NCBI GenBank assembly: GCA_910588105.1 | Contig: CAJUQD010000008.1 | Location: forward strand, 9,610-73,609 | Direction of reading: 5' to 3' | DNA from: an uncultured Oscillospiraceae bacterium | GTDB lineage: Bacteria > Bacillota > Clostridia > Oscillospirales > Oscillospiraceae | Length of the DNA stretch: 64,000 nucleotides | Part shown: piece by piece, positions 36,113-45,142 of the stretch | Layout of the letters: every line of letters begins with the position of its first letter | Position numbering within the stretch: the stretch's first letter is position 1 | Notes under the pieces: model-generated | Database searches by the model: none | Told to the model about the DNA's origin: nothing | Seen by the model: only the letters and a program-made list of their open reading frames with translations | Made by a program: the position numbers and the translations under genes

Positions 36113-36157
36113 TTGGTAAGGATGAGGTCCCCAGTTCAAATCTGGGTAGCAGCTCCA
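36113..36157 (+). repeat. att core 2, B1/A2 junction
   Basis: Same 45-base tRNA-Thr(GGT) 3' part; here the T stem is CCCAG/CTGGG instead of TCCAG/CTGGA, so the outer pair changed on both sides. Followed by its own terminator. Confidence 0.85.
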
Positions 36158-36159
36158 AG

Positions 36160-36191
36160 AAACTCCTGAAATCGCTGGATTTCGGGAGTTT
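36160..36191 (+). terminator. Terminator after att core 2
   Basis: AAACTCCTGAAATC, loop GCTG, GATTTCGGGAGTTT, then TTG. Same loop as after att core 1 with matched stem changes. Confidence 0.75.
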
Positions 36192-36216
36192 TTGTTCTGT
36201 TTTTATCAAAAATAAT

Positions 36217-36263
36217 GTGGGTCAAAAAGTGGGTCAGGTTGGGTGACCCACAACTTGACCCAC
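36217..36263. repeat. Four integrase arm sites of A2
   Basis: GTGGGTCA at 36217 and 36229, then inverted TGACCCAC at 36244 and 36256. The same four are at 59307-59353 in C. A paired set lies at the other end of A2 (51151-51170). Confidence 0.65.
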
Positions 36264-36293
36264 ACGGGGAAATGTCGGGAAAGGTTCAGAGAG

Positions 36294-36332
36294 CACCGGG
36301 CAGGAAGTTTGGCCTTCCTGCCCGGTGTTTTT
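36294..36332 (+). terminator. Rightward terminator shielding the A2 integrase
   Basis: CACCGGGCAGGAAG / CTTCCTGCCCGGTG followed by TTTTT. Its T-tract is on the plus strand, so it blocks transcription entering from the tRNA side. Present also in C (59391-59424). Confidence 0.75.
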
Positions 36333-36351
36333 GATGGGTCATGGGGTGTGT

Positions 36352-37506
36352 TCACATCATCTGGGTCATGAAATTTCCCATGGTTTCCGCCGCCTGGTCC
36401 TGCATCTGTCGGGTGGCGTGGGTGTAGGTGCGCAGGGTGAAGCCCACGTCGTAGTGTCCCAGCATACTGGACACCGTCTTGATGTCTACGCCGTTCTGCA
36501 GCGCCAGGGTTGCGAAGGTGTGTCTCAGATCGTGGAAGCGGATGTGTTCCAACCCTGCGTCCTTGAGGATCTTCTCATGGAGCTTTACCACGGAGTCAGG
36601 GTAGTACATCTCGCCCGTGGTGCTGGAAGGGAACATATACGGGTTTTCCGGGTGCTTTTCGTGCTCCTGGATCAGCAGGTCGACCGCTTCCTGGGGGATG
36701 GACACCCTCCGCACCGAGGTCTCGGTCTTGGGCCGGGAGAGGGTCAGCTTGCCGCTGGGATTTTTGATGTACTGCTTGCTGACCGAGATCGTCCTGTTCT
36801 GGATATCCAGGTCATCCCAGAGGAGGGCCACCAGCTCGCCCTTCCGCAGGCCGCTTACCAGTTCCAGGTAGAACATAGGGAGGACTCCCCGAGCGTTGGC
36901 GGCATCCAGGTAGGCTTTGAGGTGTTCAGGCCGGAGGGTTTTCATCTCCACCTTCTGCACTTTCGGGGTGATACAGTCATCGGTGGGGTTTCTGGCGATG
37001 AGCCGTTCCTTCACCGCCCGTTCAAAGGCGCTGTGGAGCATCAGGTGGACGCTTCTCACCGTGGTGCTGCTGAGGCCGGGATTGCCGTGGCCGCTTTTTG
37101 TGTTCACCCTGCCGTGCTCCATCAGGTTCTTGTACATCTTCTGGAGATCCCGGGAGGTCAGTTTCTTCAGCTTGATCTTGCCGATGCGTGGGATGGTGTA
37201 GGTCTCGATCATCAGCCTGTAGCGGTCTGCGGTCGCCTGCCGGATATTGGGCTGGGCGTAGAGGTCGTACCAGGCGCGGAGCCAGGTGGCCACAGTGTAC
37301 TCGTCGGTGCGGGTGATGTCCACCTGCTGGGCCTGCTCCACCGCCGCTTTGAGCTTTTCTTTGGCCTCAGCCTGGGTGCGGCCCAGCACGTTTTTGATGA
37401 TACGCTTGCCGGTATCGGGGTCATAGCCTGCGGTGTAGCGGCCCTCCCAGCGTCCGTCCGAGCGCTTCCGCAGGTTTCCTTCGCCGTTGGCGCGGCGTTT
37501 TGTCAT
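36352..37506 (-). CDS. Tyrosine integrase of A2
   Basis: 384 residues, complete. N-terminal arm-binding domain (RRANGEGNLRKRSDGRWEGR), core-binding domain (about 65-165), catalytic domain with Arg in SGLRKGEL, HDLRHTFATLAL, LGHYD and nucleophile Tyr in RTYTHATRQM. GGAGGTTGATAAACA precedes the ATG. It lies directly inside the left att, as expected for integration at the tRNA-Thr site. The A1 homolog is cut after HDLRH; the C homolog shares mainly the last 55 residues. Confidence 0.93.
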   Translation of the reverse strand: MTKRRANGEGNLRKRSDGRWEGRYTAGYDPDTGKRIIKNVLGRTQAEAKEKLKAAVEQAQQVDITRTDEYTVATWLRAWYDLYAQPNIRQATADRYRLMIETYTIPRIGKIKLKKLTSRDLQKMYKNLMEHGRVNTKSGHGNPGLSSTTVRSVHLMLHSAFERAVKERLIARNPTDDCITPKVQKVEMKTLRPEHLKAYLDAANARGVLPMFYLELVSGLRKGELVALLWDDLDIQNRTISVSKQYIKNPSGKLTLSRPKTETSVRRVSIPQEAVDLLIQEHEKHPENPYMFPSSTTGEMYYPDSVVKLHEKILKDAGLEHIRFHDLRHTFATLALQNGVDIKTVSSMLGHYDVGFTLRTYTHATRQMQDQAAETMGNFMTQMM

Positions 37507-37512
37507 TGTTTA

Positions 37513-37806
37513 TCAACCTCCAGTTCTAATATCGCCATCGTTTTCATCCATGCATTCGGCCATCATCCGAACCCCCAGACGGAAGCCCAGGATGAAATTT
37601 TCCATGGCGGTGATGCTGTCGATTTCCTGCTGTGATTCGATGAGTTTTGTCAGGATCGTTTGTCCGGCCTCGTCAAGCTGCTCCGTGAGCTGATTCTCGA
37701 AGCGGGTTACTCGGTCTGTCGCCCGTCTCAACTCCGAATGGGGTGCCATGTCCTGCGCGTTGGGTGTGATGTTGCCATAATAGAGATCTTCCAAAGTTTT
37801 TCGCAT
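37513..37806 (-). CDS. DUF6809-type small protein of A2
   Basis: 97 residues beginning MRKTLEDLYYGNITPN. An upstream ATG two codons earlier is only two bases from AGGAGG, so 37806 (eight bases) is chosen. Helical, ending FILGFRLGVRMMAECMDEND. Always directly before the integrase in A1, A2 and C. Function unknown. Confidence 0.75.
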   Translation of the reverse strand: MRKTLEDLYYGNITPNAQDMAPHSELRRATDRVTRFENQLTEQLDEAGQTILTKLIESQQEIDSITAMENFILGFRLGVRMMAECMDENDGDIRTGG

Positions 37807-38119
37807 TTTCATCGCCTCCTGCAGCGACACACCATACCACAGCTGGCGGAAATAGCTACGGCAAACGGGAAAGATTATCAGTTTGGACATATCTTTTTTG
37901 ATTTGCGCTGGCGGCGTTCTCTTTGTAGACAGTGGTGCAATCCACACCCCCGCATAACGGCGCACAAAGGGGCCAATACCGCGCTTCTTTTATGGGAGGG
38001 GCACGGATGCCGTTTGATCCGTAGGATGGGCACATACCGCTTCACAGGGGCGGACACGGGGGAAATGTCTCGGGGGCCGCTCTCTGCGGAGCGGCCCCCG
38101 GCGATTTGCCGTGGCGGTG
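37807..38119. other. Intergenic region of A2 with repeat motif copy 4
   Basis: No gene seen. CTTTGTAGACAGTGGTGCAA lies at 37921-37940. The region aligns with 16962-17326 of A1. Confidence 0.55.
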
Positions 38120-38824
38120 CTATTCCGGATAGCGTGTGTACATAGCATACCCAGGCTGTTCCTCCAGCCACCATTTGAAGTACTGCCCTCCCCAGCGGGC
38201 TTTGTTGTTCAGCCCGCTCTCGGTGACTTTGATGTACTCATCGGTTTTCTTCACCACCACAACTACGTGGCCGCTGGTACTATTGTCGTAGTGGATCAGG
38301 TCACCGGGACGGATCTGCTCCCAGCTTGGGTCAGTGATCCGCTTCCAGGGCAGAGTGCCGAACGCGGCATCGGAGCAGAGCATCGCCCAGCCCGCACAGT
38401 GGTCGCAGTTGCTGAATGGCCGGTTGAGCGGATCATTGGGACGATAAAACTCGCCGTAAACTGTGCCCGTGGGATAGGCTTGCTTCAGCTGCGCCAGGGC
38501 GGCCTGCACACTTTCTTCCGTGGGCCCGGGGGATGCGGCGGGGAGTTCCTCCCGGTAGGGCTGGGTGCTGTCAATGTGGACGGAGTTGGTGGCGGCATTG
38601 TAGGTCACTCCAAAATCCACGGCCTTTCCGATGTCTCGCAATTTGACATAATTGTTCCCACCGATGTTGTAGGCGGTCATGCTGATCCGTTGGTCGTCCA
38701 CATAGATGGGTTGGTTGCTGGGACGGGCGGTGAGATGATCCGCCGCCTGGGCGGCGGGGCCGCTGAGTGCGAGGCCCGCGAGGATGCCGATTCCCATAAA
38801 TACTGCTTCCCGTTTTCTGGTCAT
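38120..38824 (-). CDS. Secreted NlpC/P60-like cysteine-peptidase protein of A2
   Basis: 234 residues, the full-length form. Signal peptide (about 1-28), copper-amine-oxidase-like domain (about 35-90), then the peptidase-like domain with HCAGWAMLCSDAAFG, GDLIHYDNSTSGHVVVVVK and a C-terminal WWLEEQPGYAMYTRYPE. A Cys-His pair fits NlpC/P60 or CHAP folds that cut or trim cell wall. Start at 38824; the ribosome binding site is GAAAGGAGAATC. Downstream of the relaxase on the same strand, so perhaps a wall-opening helper in transfer. Confidence 0.78.
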   Translation of the reverse strand: MTRKREAVFMGIGILAGLALSGPAAQAADHLTARPSNQPIYVDDQRISMTAYNIGGNNYVKLRDIGKAVDFGVTYNAATNSVHIDSTQPYREELPAASPGPTEESVQAALAQLKQAYPTGTVYGEFYRPNDPLNRPFSNCDHCAGWAMLCSDAAFGTLPWKRITDPSWEQIRPGDLIHYDNSTSGHVVVVVKKTDEYIKVTESGLNNKARWGGQYFKWWLEEQPGYAMYTRYPE

Positions 38825-38999
38825 GATGATTCTCCTTTCAGTTGTGTTGTGCCTTTGGCAAACACAACCATGCGGAAGGGTTGCTTGGAAGTCAAGCACA
38901 ATCAAGGCTACGGCGTGGAGAAAAACAGGGCCGCAAATGAAGCAGATTGCACAGCGAGGGATTCCTATATTGTTTTCTGTGGCGCAGATTTTACGGGAA

Positions 39000-39992
39000 T
39001 CACATGGTCTGTTCCCAGCGCTGGTCGCCGCTAAACTTTTGGCCCAGGGCCATTTTCTTGATGGCCTCGCGGCGGCGCTGTTTGCTGTCTGTCCAGGTGG
39101 GCGGCGCGGGAAGCTGCCACTCATCGTCACGCTCCAGGTCAGCCGCCACCTGGAACCACCCGGCGGCCAGCTCTCCCAGCCATCCCTCATCCGGCTCCAC
39201 CGTCTGGGGGCGGAAGCCGGTGGCCTGCCGGTAGAGGAACAGCATCTCAAGATTTTCCTTGAGGAAGGTTTCATCGTGGAGGCTGCTGTCCCGGCACTTG
39301 CGCCCGTTGGGACAGGTAAAGGTGATGTGCTTTCGGTTTGGAGACCAACTGACCTCGTAACCTTCCAGCTCCATGTTTTCGATGAAGTTCTCCCGGTCAG
39401 TTGCGTACTCCAGCGCCTCGTTGATGGCCTGGATGAGATCCAGTTTCCAGCTGTCACCGCGCAGGCCAGCCTGGTACTCACCGGGCTTCATGCGCTTCTT
39501 TTTCTTCCTGGGATCGCACTCCTCCAGCACCTGCAGACCGTGGGCCAGACAGATTTGATCGTTCACTTTTCGGTGTGTCAGCAGATCGTCATAGCTTTGG
39601 TGGAGCTTGTGCCCGTCCTTGTGACTGACGCTGTTTACCACCATGTGGTTATGCAGATGGCCGGTGTCAACGTGGGTGGCGATTATCACCTCGAAATCCG
39701 GGAACTGCTTCTGCGCGAACTCCAGGCCGATGGCGTTGACCTCTTGGGGGGTGATATTGTCCTCCGCAGAGAAGGACTGGACGAAGTGGTAGAACTGCGT
39801 CCCTCCTGTTTTGCGGAAGCGTTCCTTGGTCATCTGCATCTCAATGAACGCGGACTGTGGGACGCAGTTGCTGCCAGTGACCAACCACGCATCACCCCAG
39901 CGGGTTTTCTTCTCCTGTTCCACGTAGTCGATCACGCCGCGCATGGAGCTGGCGGACTGCTTTTTGCACTGGATCGCGGTGAAGGTCGCCAT
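39000..39992 (-). CDS. MOB relaxase of A2
   Basis: 330 residues, intact, HLHNH at 112-116 and Tyr23 in GVIDYVEQ as in A1. It starts at an ATG overlapping the mobC stop by one base (TGATG). Differences from the A1 protein are spread evenly, so the two elements are separate arrivals or old duplicates rather than a recent copy. Confidence 0.9.
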   Translation of the reverse strand: MATFTAIQCKKQSASSMRGVIDYVEQEKKTRWGDAWLVTGSNCVPQSAFIEMQMTKERFRKTGGTQFYHFVQSFSAEDNITPQEVNAIGLEFAQKQFPDFEVIIATHVDTGHLHNHMVVNSVSHKDGHKLHQSYDDLLTHRKVNDQICLAHGLQVLEECDPRKKKKRMKPGEYQAGLRGDSWKLDLIQAINEALEYATDRENFIENMELEGYEVSWSPNRKHITFTCPNGRKCRDSSLHDETFLKENLEMLFLYRQATGFRPQTVEPDEGWLGELAAGWFQVAADLERDDEWQLPAPPTWTDSKQRRREAIKKMALGQKFSGDQRWEQTM

Positions 39993-40306
39993 CAACGCAC
40001 CTCCCGGATCACCGCGCTCACTGCGTCACACAGCTTGGTATATTCGCTGACCAAGTCGTCCCCGCGCAGGACGGAGATCCGTCCCATGTTGGCCAGGGTG
40101 GTGAGCTGGTTGAGGTTGCGGCCCTGGGCCTTTAGTTCAGAGAGGAGATCGTCCAGGCCGTCCACCCGGACAATCTCCTTTTCCAAGGCGCAGGCGGTGA
40201 GGTAGTCCGTGACGGTCATGCCGGCGGCTTTGGCCCGCAGGCGGATAGCTTTTTTGTCTGCCGGGGTCATCCTGGCGGTGATAATTTCGGTTTTCTTCTT
40301 CTGCAT
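39992..40306 (-). CDS. mobC: MobC-like relaxosome protein of A2
   Basis: 104 residues, about 90 percent identical to the A1 protein; ribbon-helix-helix N-terminus and LKAQGRNLNQLTTLANMGRI. Start after GAAAGGAGTTC. Confidence 0.88.
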   Translation of the reverse strand: MQKKKTEIITARMTPADKKAIRLRAKAAGMTVTDYLTACALEKEIVRVDGLDDLLSELKAQGRNLNQLTTLANMGRISVLRGDDLVSEYTKLCDAVSAVIREVR

Positions 40307-40793
40307 TGAACTCCTTTCTCTCCCCCTTTAGGGGGCAGGGGGGGCCGGGGCAGCGCCCCGGCGAATGCGGGCGGCGTATAGCCGGACGCGATGCTTGCCC
40401 CACCCAAAAAGGTGGGCATCCGTCCTTCGGGCCGCCTCTGCCATGCCCTTGCCCGGCGCTCCCACGGGGCGGGGTGGGGCTGTCCGCACTGCGGGAAGTT
40501 GTGAGGGGGAATTTATCCCGCACAAAAATCGAACGTCTGCATTGCCCTAAATACCGGACGAAAAAGTGACAGGTTGGCTGGGGCAGGTTTCATGGCCCTG
40601 TGTGCTCCCGCTTCCGAGGGCTTTTCGACACCCGTCCACAGTGGGGCACACGGGGGCCAACACCGTGTTTTACCCTCTCGGAGGGGCACGGGTGCCACCC
40701 TATCCTTGGGAGGGCCACAAAGGGGCGCACAACGCGAAACACGGGGGCTCACATTTTGGATGGGGATGTGGGGGCGGACTGCGTCGTGGAAAC
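40307..40793. other. Candidate oriT region of A2
   Basis: 487 bases without a gene. The mobC-proximal part matches A1, including GGCGTATAGCCGGACGCG and the hairpin TGCCCCACC (40396) / GGTGGGCA (40411). The distal part is GC-rich and diverged. Confidence 0.5.
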
Positions 40794-41516
40794 TCATGGG
40801 ACAGGTAATCCTCTGGCGGAGGCTGAGGTGTGCAAAGGGGATTGGCGGGCGCGGTGTTTTTGTTGATGACTGAGTTTTCTACGCTGCGCATCCGCCTCCA
40901 GTTGGCAGAGCTGTCGCTGATGGAACTCATTTACTGCTGTCTGCGTTGGCAGGATGGTGTAGAGGTTGTTGCCGTTCCATTTCATCCCGCGCTGGTCAAG
41001 ATATTGGCTATGGTCCATCGTCACAAGGTGCTGGTCGAGGAGGGCACGGATACTGTTTATCACGGTGTTCCTGCTCATCCTGGTGACAGCGGCGATGGTG
41101 CTGTAGCTGGGATGGCAGGTATGCGTCCGGCGATCCTCAATCAACAGCAGATAGGCGTATACCATGAATGCGGAGGGCGGGAGATCCAGCAGAAAAATTT
41201 CGTTGGGGAGGGTGAAAAAATTTTGGCCATTGGCAGAGAGAAAATATTCAGCGAGAGAGCATCGTTCTGTGACGAGCCCCGCATTGACCAGGGCGGAGAG
41301 ATGCGTTTTCACGGTGCCCACAGATTTGTGGATGCCTTTCGCGACCATCTCCGGGGTAAGCGTGTCAGTGCTGTTGTGACAGCGGTAGCAGAGGTAGGAC
41401 AGGATCACGAACGCAATTGGTTTGAGCCGGTACTCCCACACGGTGTTTGGGATCGGGAAACGGTAATGGCGGGAATCTCGCCTGGGCCAGCCGAAGGGGA
41501 CATGATGTTTCCTCAT
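40794..41516 (-). CDS. HTH_36-type DNA-binding protein of A2
   Basis: 240 residues. Same layout as the A1 protein: PFGWPRRDSRHYRFPIPNTV start, first winged helix (LTPEMVAKGIHKSVGTVKTH), core FFTLPNEIFLLDLPPSAFMVY with TIAAVTRMSRNTVINSIRAL, basic tail. The middle third differs most from A1, while the core is conserved. Overlaps xis by four bases. Confidence 0.75.
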   Translation of the reverse strand: MRKHHVPFGWPRRDSRHYRFPIPNTVWEYRLKPIAFVILSYLCYRCHNSTDTLTPEMVAKGIHKSVGTVKTHLSALVNAGLVTERCSLAEYFLSANGQNFFTLPNEIFLLDLPPSAFMVYAYLLLIEDRRTHTCHPSYSTIAAVTRMSRNTVINSIRALLDQHLVTMDHSQYLDQRGMKWNGNNLYTILPTQTAVNEFHQRQLCQLEADAQRRKLSHQQKHRARQSPLHTSASARGLPVP

Positions 41517-41728
41517 TGGCTGACACCTCCCTGCGTATGCTGTTCAACCCAGTGGATGAACTTCTCCTTGGGGACTACCAGGCGGTTACCGGTTTTTAGC
41601 ACGGGAAAGTCTGCTTCATGCATCAATTCGTAGCTGCTGGACGGGGCAATGCCCAGCACCTTTGTCACTGTTGCCGCGTTGAGGAACAGAGTCAGATCGT
41701 CATAACTTTTGTACTCAGAAGTTTTCAC
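41513..41728 (-). CDS. Excisionase-like HTH_17 protein of A2
   Basis: 71 residues from a GTG with AAAGGATAAACAA upstream. LTLFLNAATVTKVLGIAPSS and GNRLVVPKEKFIHWVEQH. First gene of the leftward mobility operon. Confidence 0.82.
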   Translation of the reverse strand: MKTSEYKSYDDLTLFLNAATVTKVLGIAPSSSYELMHEADFPVLKTGNRLVVPKEKFIHWVEQHTQGGVSQ

Positions 41729-41949
41729 TTGTTTATCCTTTCAATGAATTTTGGGCGCAGATGGAAGGGGGGAGTGGATTCCATCTGCTTTAATTGGCCA
41801 CACACTGGACCTGTTCCAACCCCAGAATTTCACTGCGGCGTTTTCACCCTGCTGGTACGCTCGCTCCATGCGGAGGTCTTGGCGGTACTTTGCCCAGGGA
41901 GTGTGATCTTCGGCGGTGGGTGTTCAGTTAACAAAGTTCAAATCCGAGG

Positions 41950-41977
41950 TTGACTATTCCTAAAAATATGGTATAGT
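41950..41977 (+). promoter_or_regulatory. Promoter of DUF6076 gene in A2
   Basis: TTGACT (41950-41955), 16-base spacer, TATAGT (41972-41977). Confidence 0.65.
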
Positions 41978-42067
41978 CTACTTACGGATATTTGCATGAT
42001 AACATGTTGCAAAAAGACTGTCAATAGAGACAATAAAAAAATATTCTATCACAAGGAGGACATCACC

Positions 42068-42823
42068 ATGGGCTTCCCCAAGCTTGTTTTTCCGCTGACC
42101 GCTGATTTCGGAAGCACCGAATATTGGATCAACAATATGGGTCCGTTTCGATACGGCGCCGCAGTGACAGATTTTTTCTGCGGGGATGACTTGACGAATG
42201 ACGTGGGTGACGGCTTGTTGCTGATGCGGAGGTTGGAGGAGCTGCTCCAAGCGTTTGGCGGGCCGCTCCATCCGTATGCACAGGAACAGCCGGTATCACA
42301 GGGAGCTTTTTATTGGCTGGAGGAAATGTTTGTGGAGAGTTCCGTCTCTTTCGCGTCTCGGCCTGTTGATGGGGACAGGAGCGTGATGGTGGAGCGTTGG
42401 AGTGTATCCTGTCTGGCGGATTTTCTCTATTTGGAGCTTGGTAAGGCCATGGAGCATGGGAACGCGCCGCGGCAGTGCCGACTGTGTGGGCGCTGGTTCC
42501 TCCATGAACAGGGGGACAAGACGGTGTATTGTGAGCGCATTGCCCCTGGTGAAATGGAGAAAACCTGCCGGGAGGTAGGGGCTCGGGCGGTCTTTGAGAG
42601 GAAGATCCAGGAGGAGGAGACCTGGAAGATTTACAAGCGGGCCTACAAAAAATATTACGCCCGGTTCATGAAGGGGAACATGAGCCGGGAGGAGTTCAAC
42701 GCCTGGGTGGAACACGCCGCGGCGCAGCGGGACTTTACCATCGAACTGCTGAAAGTGGCGAAGTCGGAGGAGGAGCGGGCACGACAGATCGAGGCGCTGC
42801 GGGAGGATTTGAACCGGCTGTGA
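42068..42823 (+). CDS. DUF6076-like zinc-ribbon protein of A2
   Basis: 251 residues, start after CAAGGAGGACATCACC. The N-terminal half is unlike that of the A1 protein; the C-terminal half has CRLCGRWFLHEQGDKTVYC, ERIAPGEMEKTCREVGA and a long charged helix. The shared zinc ribbon with a swapped N-terminus suggests a modular protein. It lies at the same place as in A1, next to the cargo. Confidence 0.65.
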   Translation: MGFPKLVFPLTADFGSTEYWINNMGPFRYGAAVTDFFCGDDLTNDVGDGLLLMRRLEELLQAFGGPLHPYAQEQPVSQGAFYWLEEMFVESSVSFASRPVDGDRSVMVERWSVSCLADFLYLELGKAMEHGNAPRQCRLCGRWFLHEQGDKTVYCERIAPGEMEKTCREVGARAVFERKIQEEETWKIYKRAYKKYYARFMKGNMSREEFNAWVEHAAAQRDFTIELLKVAKSEEERARQIEALREDLNRL

Positions 42824-42848
42824 GGCTCCTTGTTTGCGGCGGGCTTCT

Positions 42849-42868
42849 CTTTGTAGACAGTGGTGCAA
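42849..42868 (+). repeat. Repeat motif copy 6
   Basis: CTTTGTAGACAGTGGTGCAA just after DUF6076; identical to the copy at 37921-37940. The cargo begins beyond it. Confidence 0.55.
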
Positions 42869-43028
42869 TTTGCAGAAGTTTAAACTCAACCAATATTTAA
42901 GTCTGTTCTTAGCTTTATGCCCTTACGTGTGTGTGATTGTTTGAGGTCTATGTTAAGGCATATGCAGTCAATTGTTCCTTCCGGCTGTTTGGTTCTGCCG
43001 CTCAGGGGTCAGGTTCGGTGTTAACTGG

Positions 43029-43057
43029 TTGCCTTTCTGAAAAGTGCGTGATATAAT
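43029..43057 (+). promoter_or_regulatory. Promoter of the A2 regulator pair
   Basis: TTGCCT (43029-43034), 17-base spacer, TATAAT (43052-43057), 50 bases before the response regulator. Confidence 0.7.
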
Positions 43058-43107
43058 TTCTTTGACATAGGGAGTGTGCTGGGGAATGTATAAAGGCAGG
43101 CGATATT

Positions 43108-43857
43108 ATGATAAGAATAGGAATTATAGACGATGAGAAAGAAGCCCGAAAACGCCTGAGGGAAGAAATTGCGAAATTCGAAACGAAGTATCAGATGGAA
43201 TTTGAAGTATGTGAGTTTGAAAGCGCGGCTTCCTATTTGGCCAAGGCAACCGATGTATATGACATTTTATATTTGGATATTGATATGCCTCAAATGACGG
43301 GGATGGAGCTTGCGGAGAAGATCCGGGAAACAGACAGCGAGGTCATTATCATATTCTGTACAAATTTCCAGCAGTTCGCAGTGAATGGATACAGTGTTTC
43401 AGCCCTCGGCTTCATGGTGAAGCCGGTTCAGTGGTATTCCTTCCATATGTACCTGGATCGTGCCCTGAAGGCACTGAAAAAGCGGGGAGGACGCTTGGAG
43501 GATGAGGCAGGCAGGCGGGTAATCGTCAAGGACGGGGCGGTGTCCAGGGTGGTATGCACGGTGGATATCAAATATGTAGAGGTGAGGCAGCACTATCTGC
43601 TGTACCATATGTGGGAAGAGGCAGTGGGGCGGGAGACGGTACTAAAGCTCCGCGGGACCATGCAGGAGGCGGCCGACCTGCTTTCGCCCTATGGGTTTGT
43701 GCGGTGCAGCGCCAGCTTTCTGGTCAATTTGAGCCGCATGAATATCCATATCGGCCAGGAGATTCTGCCCATAGGGCGGGCATACAAGGATTCGTTTACG
43801 GAGACATTCTCCAAATACCTGGCCAAGAGGGAGTGGGAAGATCCATGCCAATCTTAA
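43108..43857 (+). CDS. LytTR response regulator of the A2 cargo module
   Basis: 249 residues. Receiver domain with DDE at 8-10, Asp57 in LYLDIDMPQ and Lys in VKPVQWY; LytTR domain (about 138-240) with YVEVRQHYLLYHM and FVRCSASFLVNLSRM. Overlaps the kinase start by 13 bases. Same operon order as the A1 pair. A direct repeat with 21-base period before the GH3 gene (45210-45239) is a candidate target. Confidence 0.9.
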   Translation: MIRIGIIDDEKEARKRLREEIAKFETKYQMEFEVCEFESAASYLAKATDVYDILYLDIDMPQMTGMELAEKIRETDSEVIIIFCTNFQQFAVNGYSVSALGFMVKPVQWYSFHMYLDRALKALKKRGGRLEDEAGRRVIVKDGAVSRVVCTVDIKYVEVRQHYLLYHMWEEAVGRETVLKLRGTMQEAADLLSPYGFVRCSASFLVNLSRMNIHIGQEILPIGRAYKDSFTETFSKYLAKREWEDPCQS

Positions 43858-45122
43858 ACTTGATCCTTGGGAGGCAGATCATTCTGGGGATGCTGGCGGC
43901 GGCATGCCTGTTTGTGCCGTGGAACCAACGCAGGCCCCATTTCCCCCTGCGGCTCGGGCTGGGGATGCTCCTGCTGTTCGTGCTCATCGACTATGTTTTC
44001 GTCCCCAACGTGTTCATGTGGTCCCTGCTGCTGTATGTAGCGCTCCTCATCCTGCTCATCTGGGCGTGCTTCGACTGCGGCGTCTTGCATGCGGTGTTCT
44101 CCGCCACCTGCGCTTATGCTGTGCAGCACATCACCAGCAAGCTGGCCTATATGACGGTCATGCCGCTGATCCTCAAGGACGGCGAGCGGAGTCGACCGGT
44201 CTTCCTGCTGCTGCTGGTGCTCGCCAACGCGCTGGTTGGCATCCCGGTCTTCCTGCGGTTCACGCGGCCCTTTTTGAAGAAGGGCCAGCTGATGTTCGAC
44301 AACGTCAAGACCGTGATCTGCTCCGGGCCGTTCTTGACCATGGCCGTTTTCCTCAGTTCGGTGCTGGAGCGTAGCTTCGACCGGGCGGCCGACGGCTTCC
44401 TAATGAATTACTTTGCGCTCAATGCGTCCTGCATCCTCTTCGCGGCCATGATCCTCGCCCTGGAATTCTCCAACTGCAAGATCAAGTACCTTGAGCACGA
44501 AAACATGGTGCTGGGGCAGCTCCTGGAGAGCGACAAGCTGCAGTACGAGCAGGCTAAAAGGGATATGGAAAAAATCAATATTCGCTACCACGACCTGAAG
44601 CAGCAGTACTCCCGTGCCACCGACGAGGAACGGGTCAGGCTGGAGGAGGAGATGAAAACTCTGAACCTCCGCTATTACACCGGCAACAAGGCGGTAGATA
44701 TCACCCTGAGCCAGAAGGCTGGGGTGTGCGAAGGCGTCGGCGTCCAACTGGTCTGTTCGGTGGACGGCGGGTGCCTGCCCCGGATGAAGCACTACCACAT
44801 CTACTCGCTGCTGGGGAACGCCATTGACAACGCCATCGAGTGCCTGATGAAGGTGGACGACGCGTCAAGGAGGGTGATCTCCCTGGATATCAGCCGGTGC
44901 AGGGATATGGCGGTTATCCGCATGGAAAATTACACCCCTGCCATGCCGGTGTTGCAGGACGGGGTGCTTGTCACCACGAAGCGGGATGCCGTGGAGCATG
45001 GCTATGGGATGAAGAGCATCAAGAACATCGCCGAGAGCTACGGCGGGACCGCCGGCTATTTCGTGGAGGACGAGATCTTTTACCTGCTGGTGACCCTCCC
45101 GTGCGCCGGGACGGACGGGTGA
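43845..45122 (+). CDS. GHKL sensor histidine kinase of the A2 cargo module
   Basis: 425 residues from the ATG at 43845 (the frame extends upstream inside the regulator gene but that part is only its other frame). Six or so spans in residues 1-205, coiled segment, RYHDLKQQ with His249, SLLGNAIDNAIECL and GYGMKSIKNIAESYGG. The AgrC-like layout is shared with 26232-27515, though the sensor part is strongly diverged, suggesting a different signal. Confidence 0.88.
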   Translation: MPILNLILGRQIILGMLAAACLFVPWNQRRPHFPLRLGLGMLLLFVLIDYVFVPNVFMWSLLLYVALLILLIWACFDCGVLHAVFSATCAYAVQHITSKLAYMTVMPLILKDGERSRPVFLLLLVLANALVGIPVFLRFTRPFLKKGQLMFDNVKTVICSGPFLTMAVFLSSVLERSFDRAADGFLMNYFALNASCILFAAMILALEFSNCKIKYLEHENMVLGQLLESDKLQYEQAKRDMEKINIRYHDLKQQYSRATDEERVRLEEEMKTLNLRYYTGNKAVDITLSQKAGVCEGVGVQLVCSVDGGCLPRMKHYHIYSLLGNAIDNAIECLMKVDDASRRVISLDISRCRDMAVIRMENYTPAMPVLQDGVLVTTKRDAVEHGYGMKSIKNIAESYGGTAGYFVEDEIFYLLVTLPCAGTDG

Positions 45123-45142
45123 GCTGGGATACAATGGAAAAC

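Larger units (their letters stand above)
28604..36157. mobile_element. Element B1: small integrative element with HUH replication protein and SLH cargo
   Basis: Bounded by att cores 1 and 2, unit length 7,509 bases. Leftward genes: small protein at 32934, FtsK-type ATPase, Rep, Xis-Int; separate XRE regulator, SLH protein and lipoprotein. The order (small protein, FtsK ATPase, rolling-circle Rep) resembles the replication/processing part of ICEBs1/Tn916-type elements, but no mating-pore genes are present. Likely mobilized by another element. Confidence 0.8.

Noticed and set aside
28604..36157. B elements as filamentous (inovirus) prophages because of the G2P-like Rep
   Set aside because: No small single-span coat proteins or Zot/pI-type ATPase; the ATPase is FtsK-like with N-terminal spans, and gene order fits ICE-derived elements better. 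Not fully excluded.
35777..36169. Open frames across the right end of B1 and the same part of B2
   Set aside because: They run through the att core, have no ribosome site, and stem pairing rather than protein is conserved.
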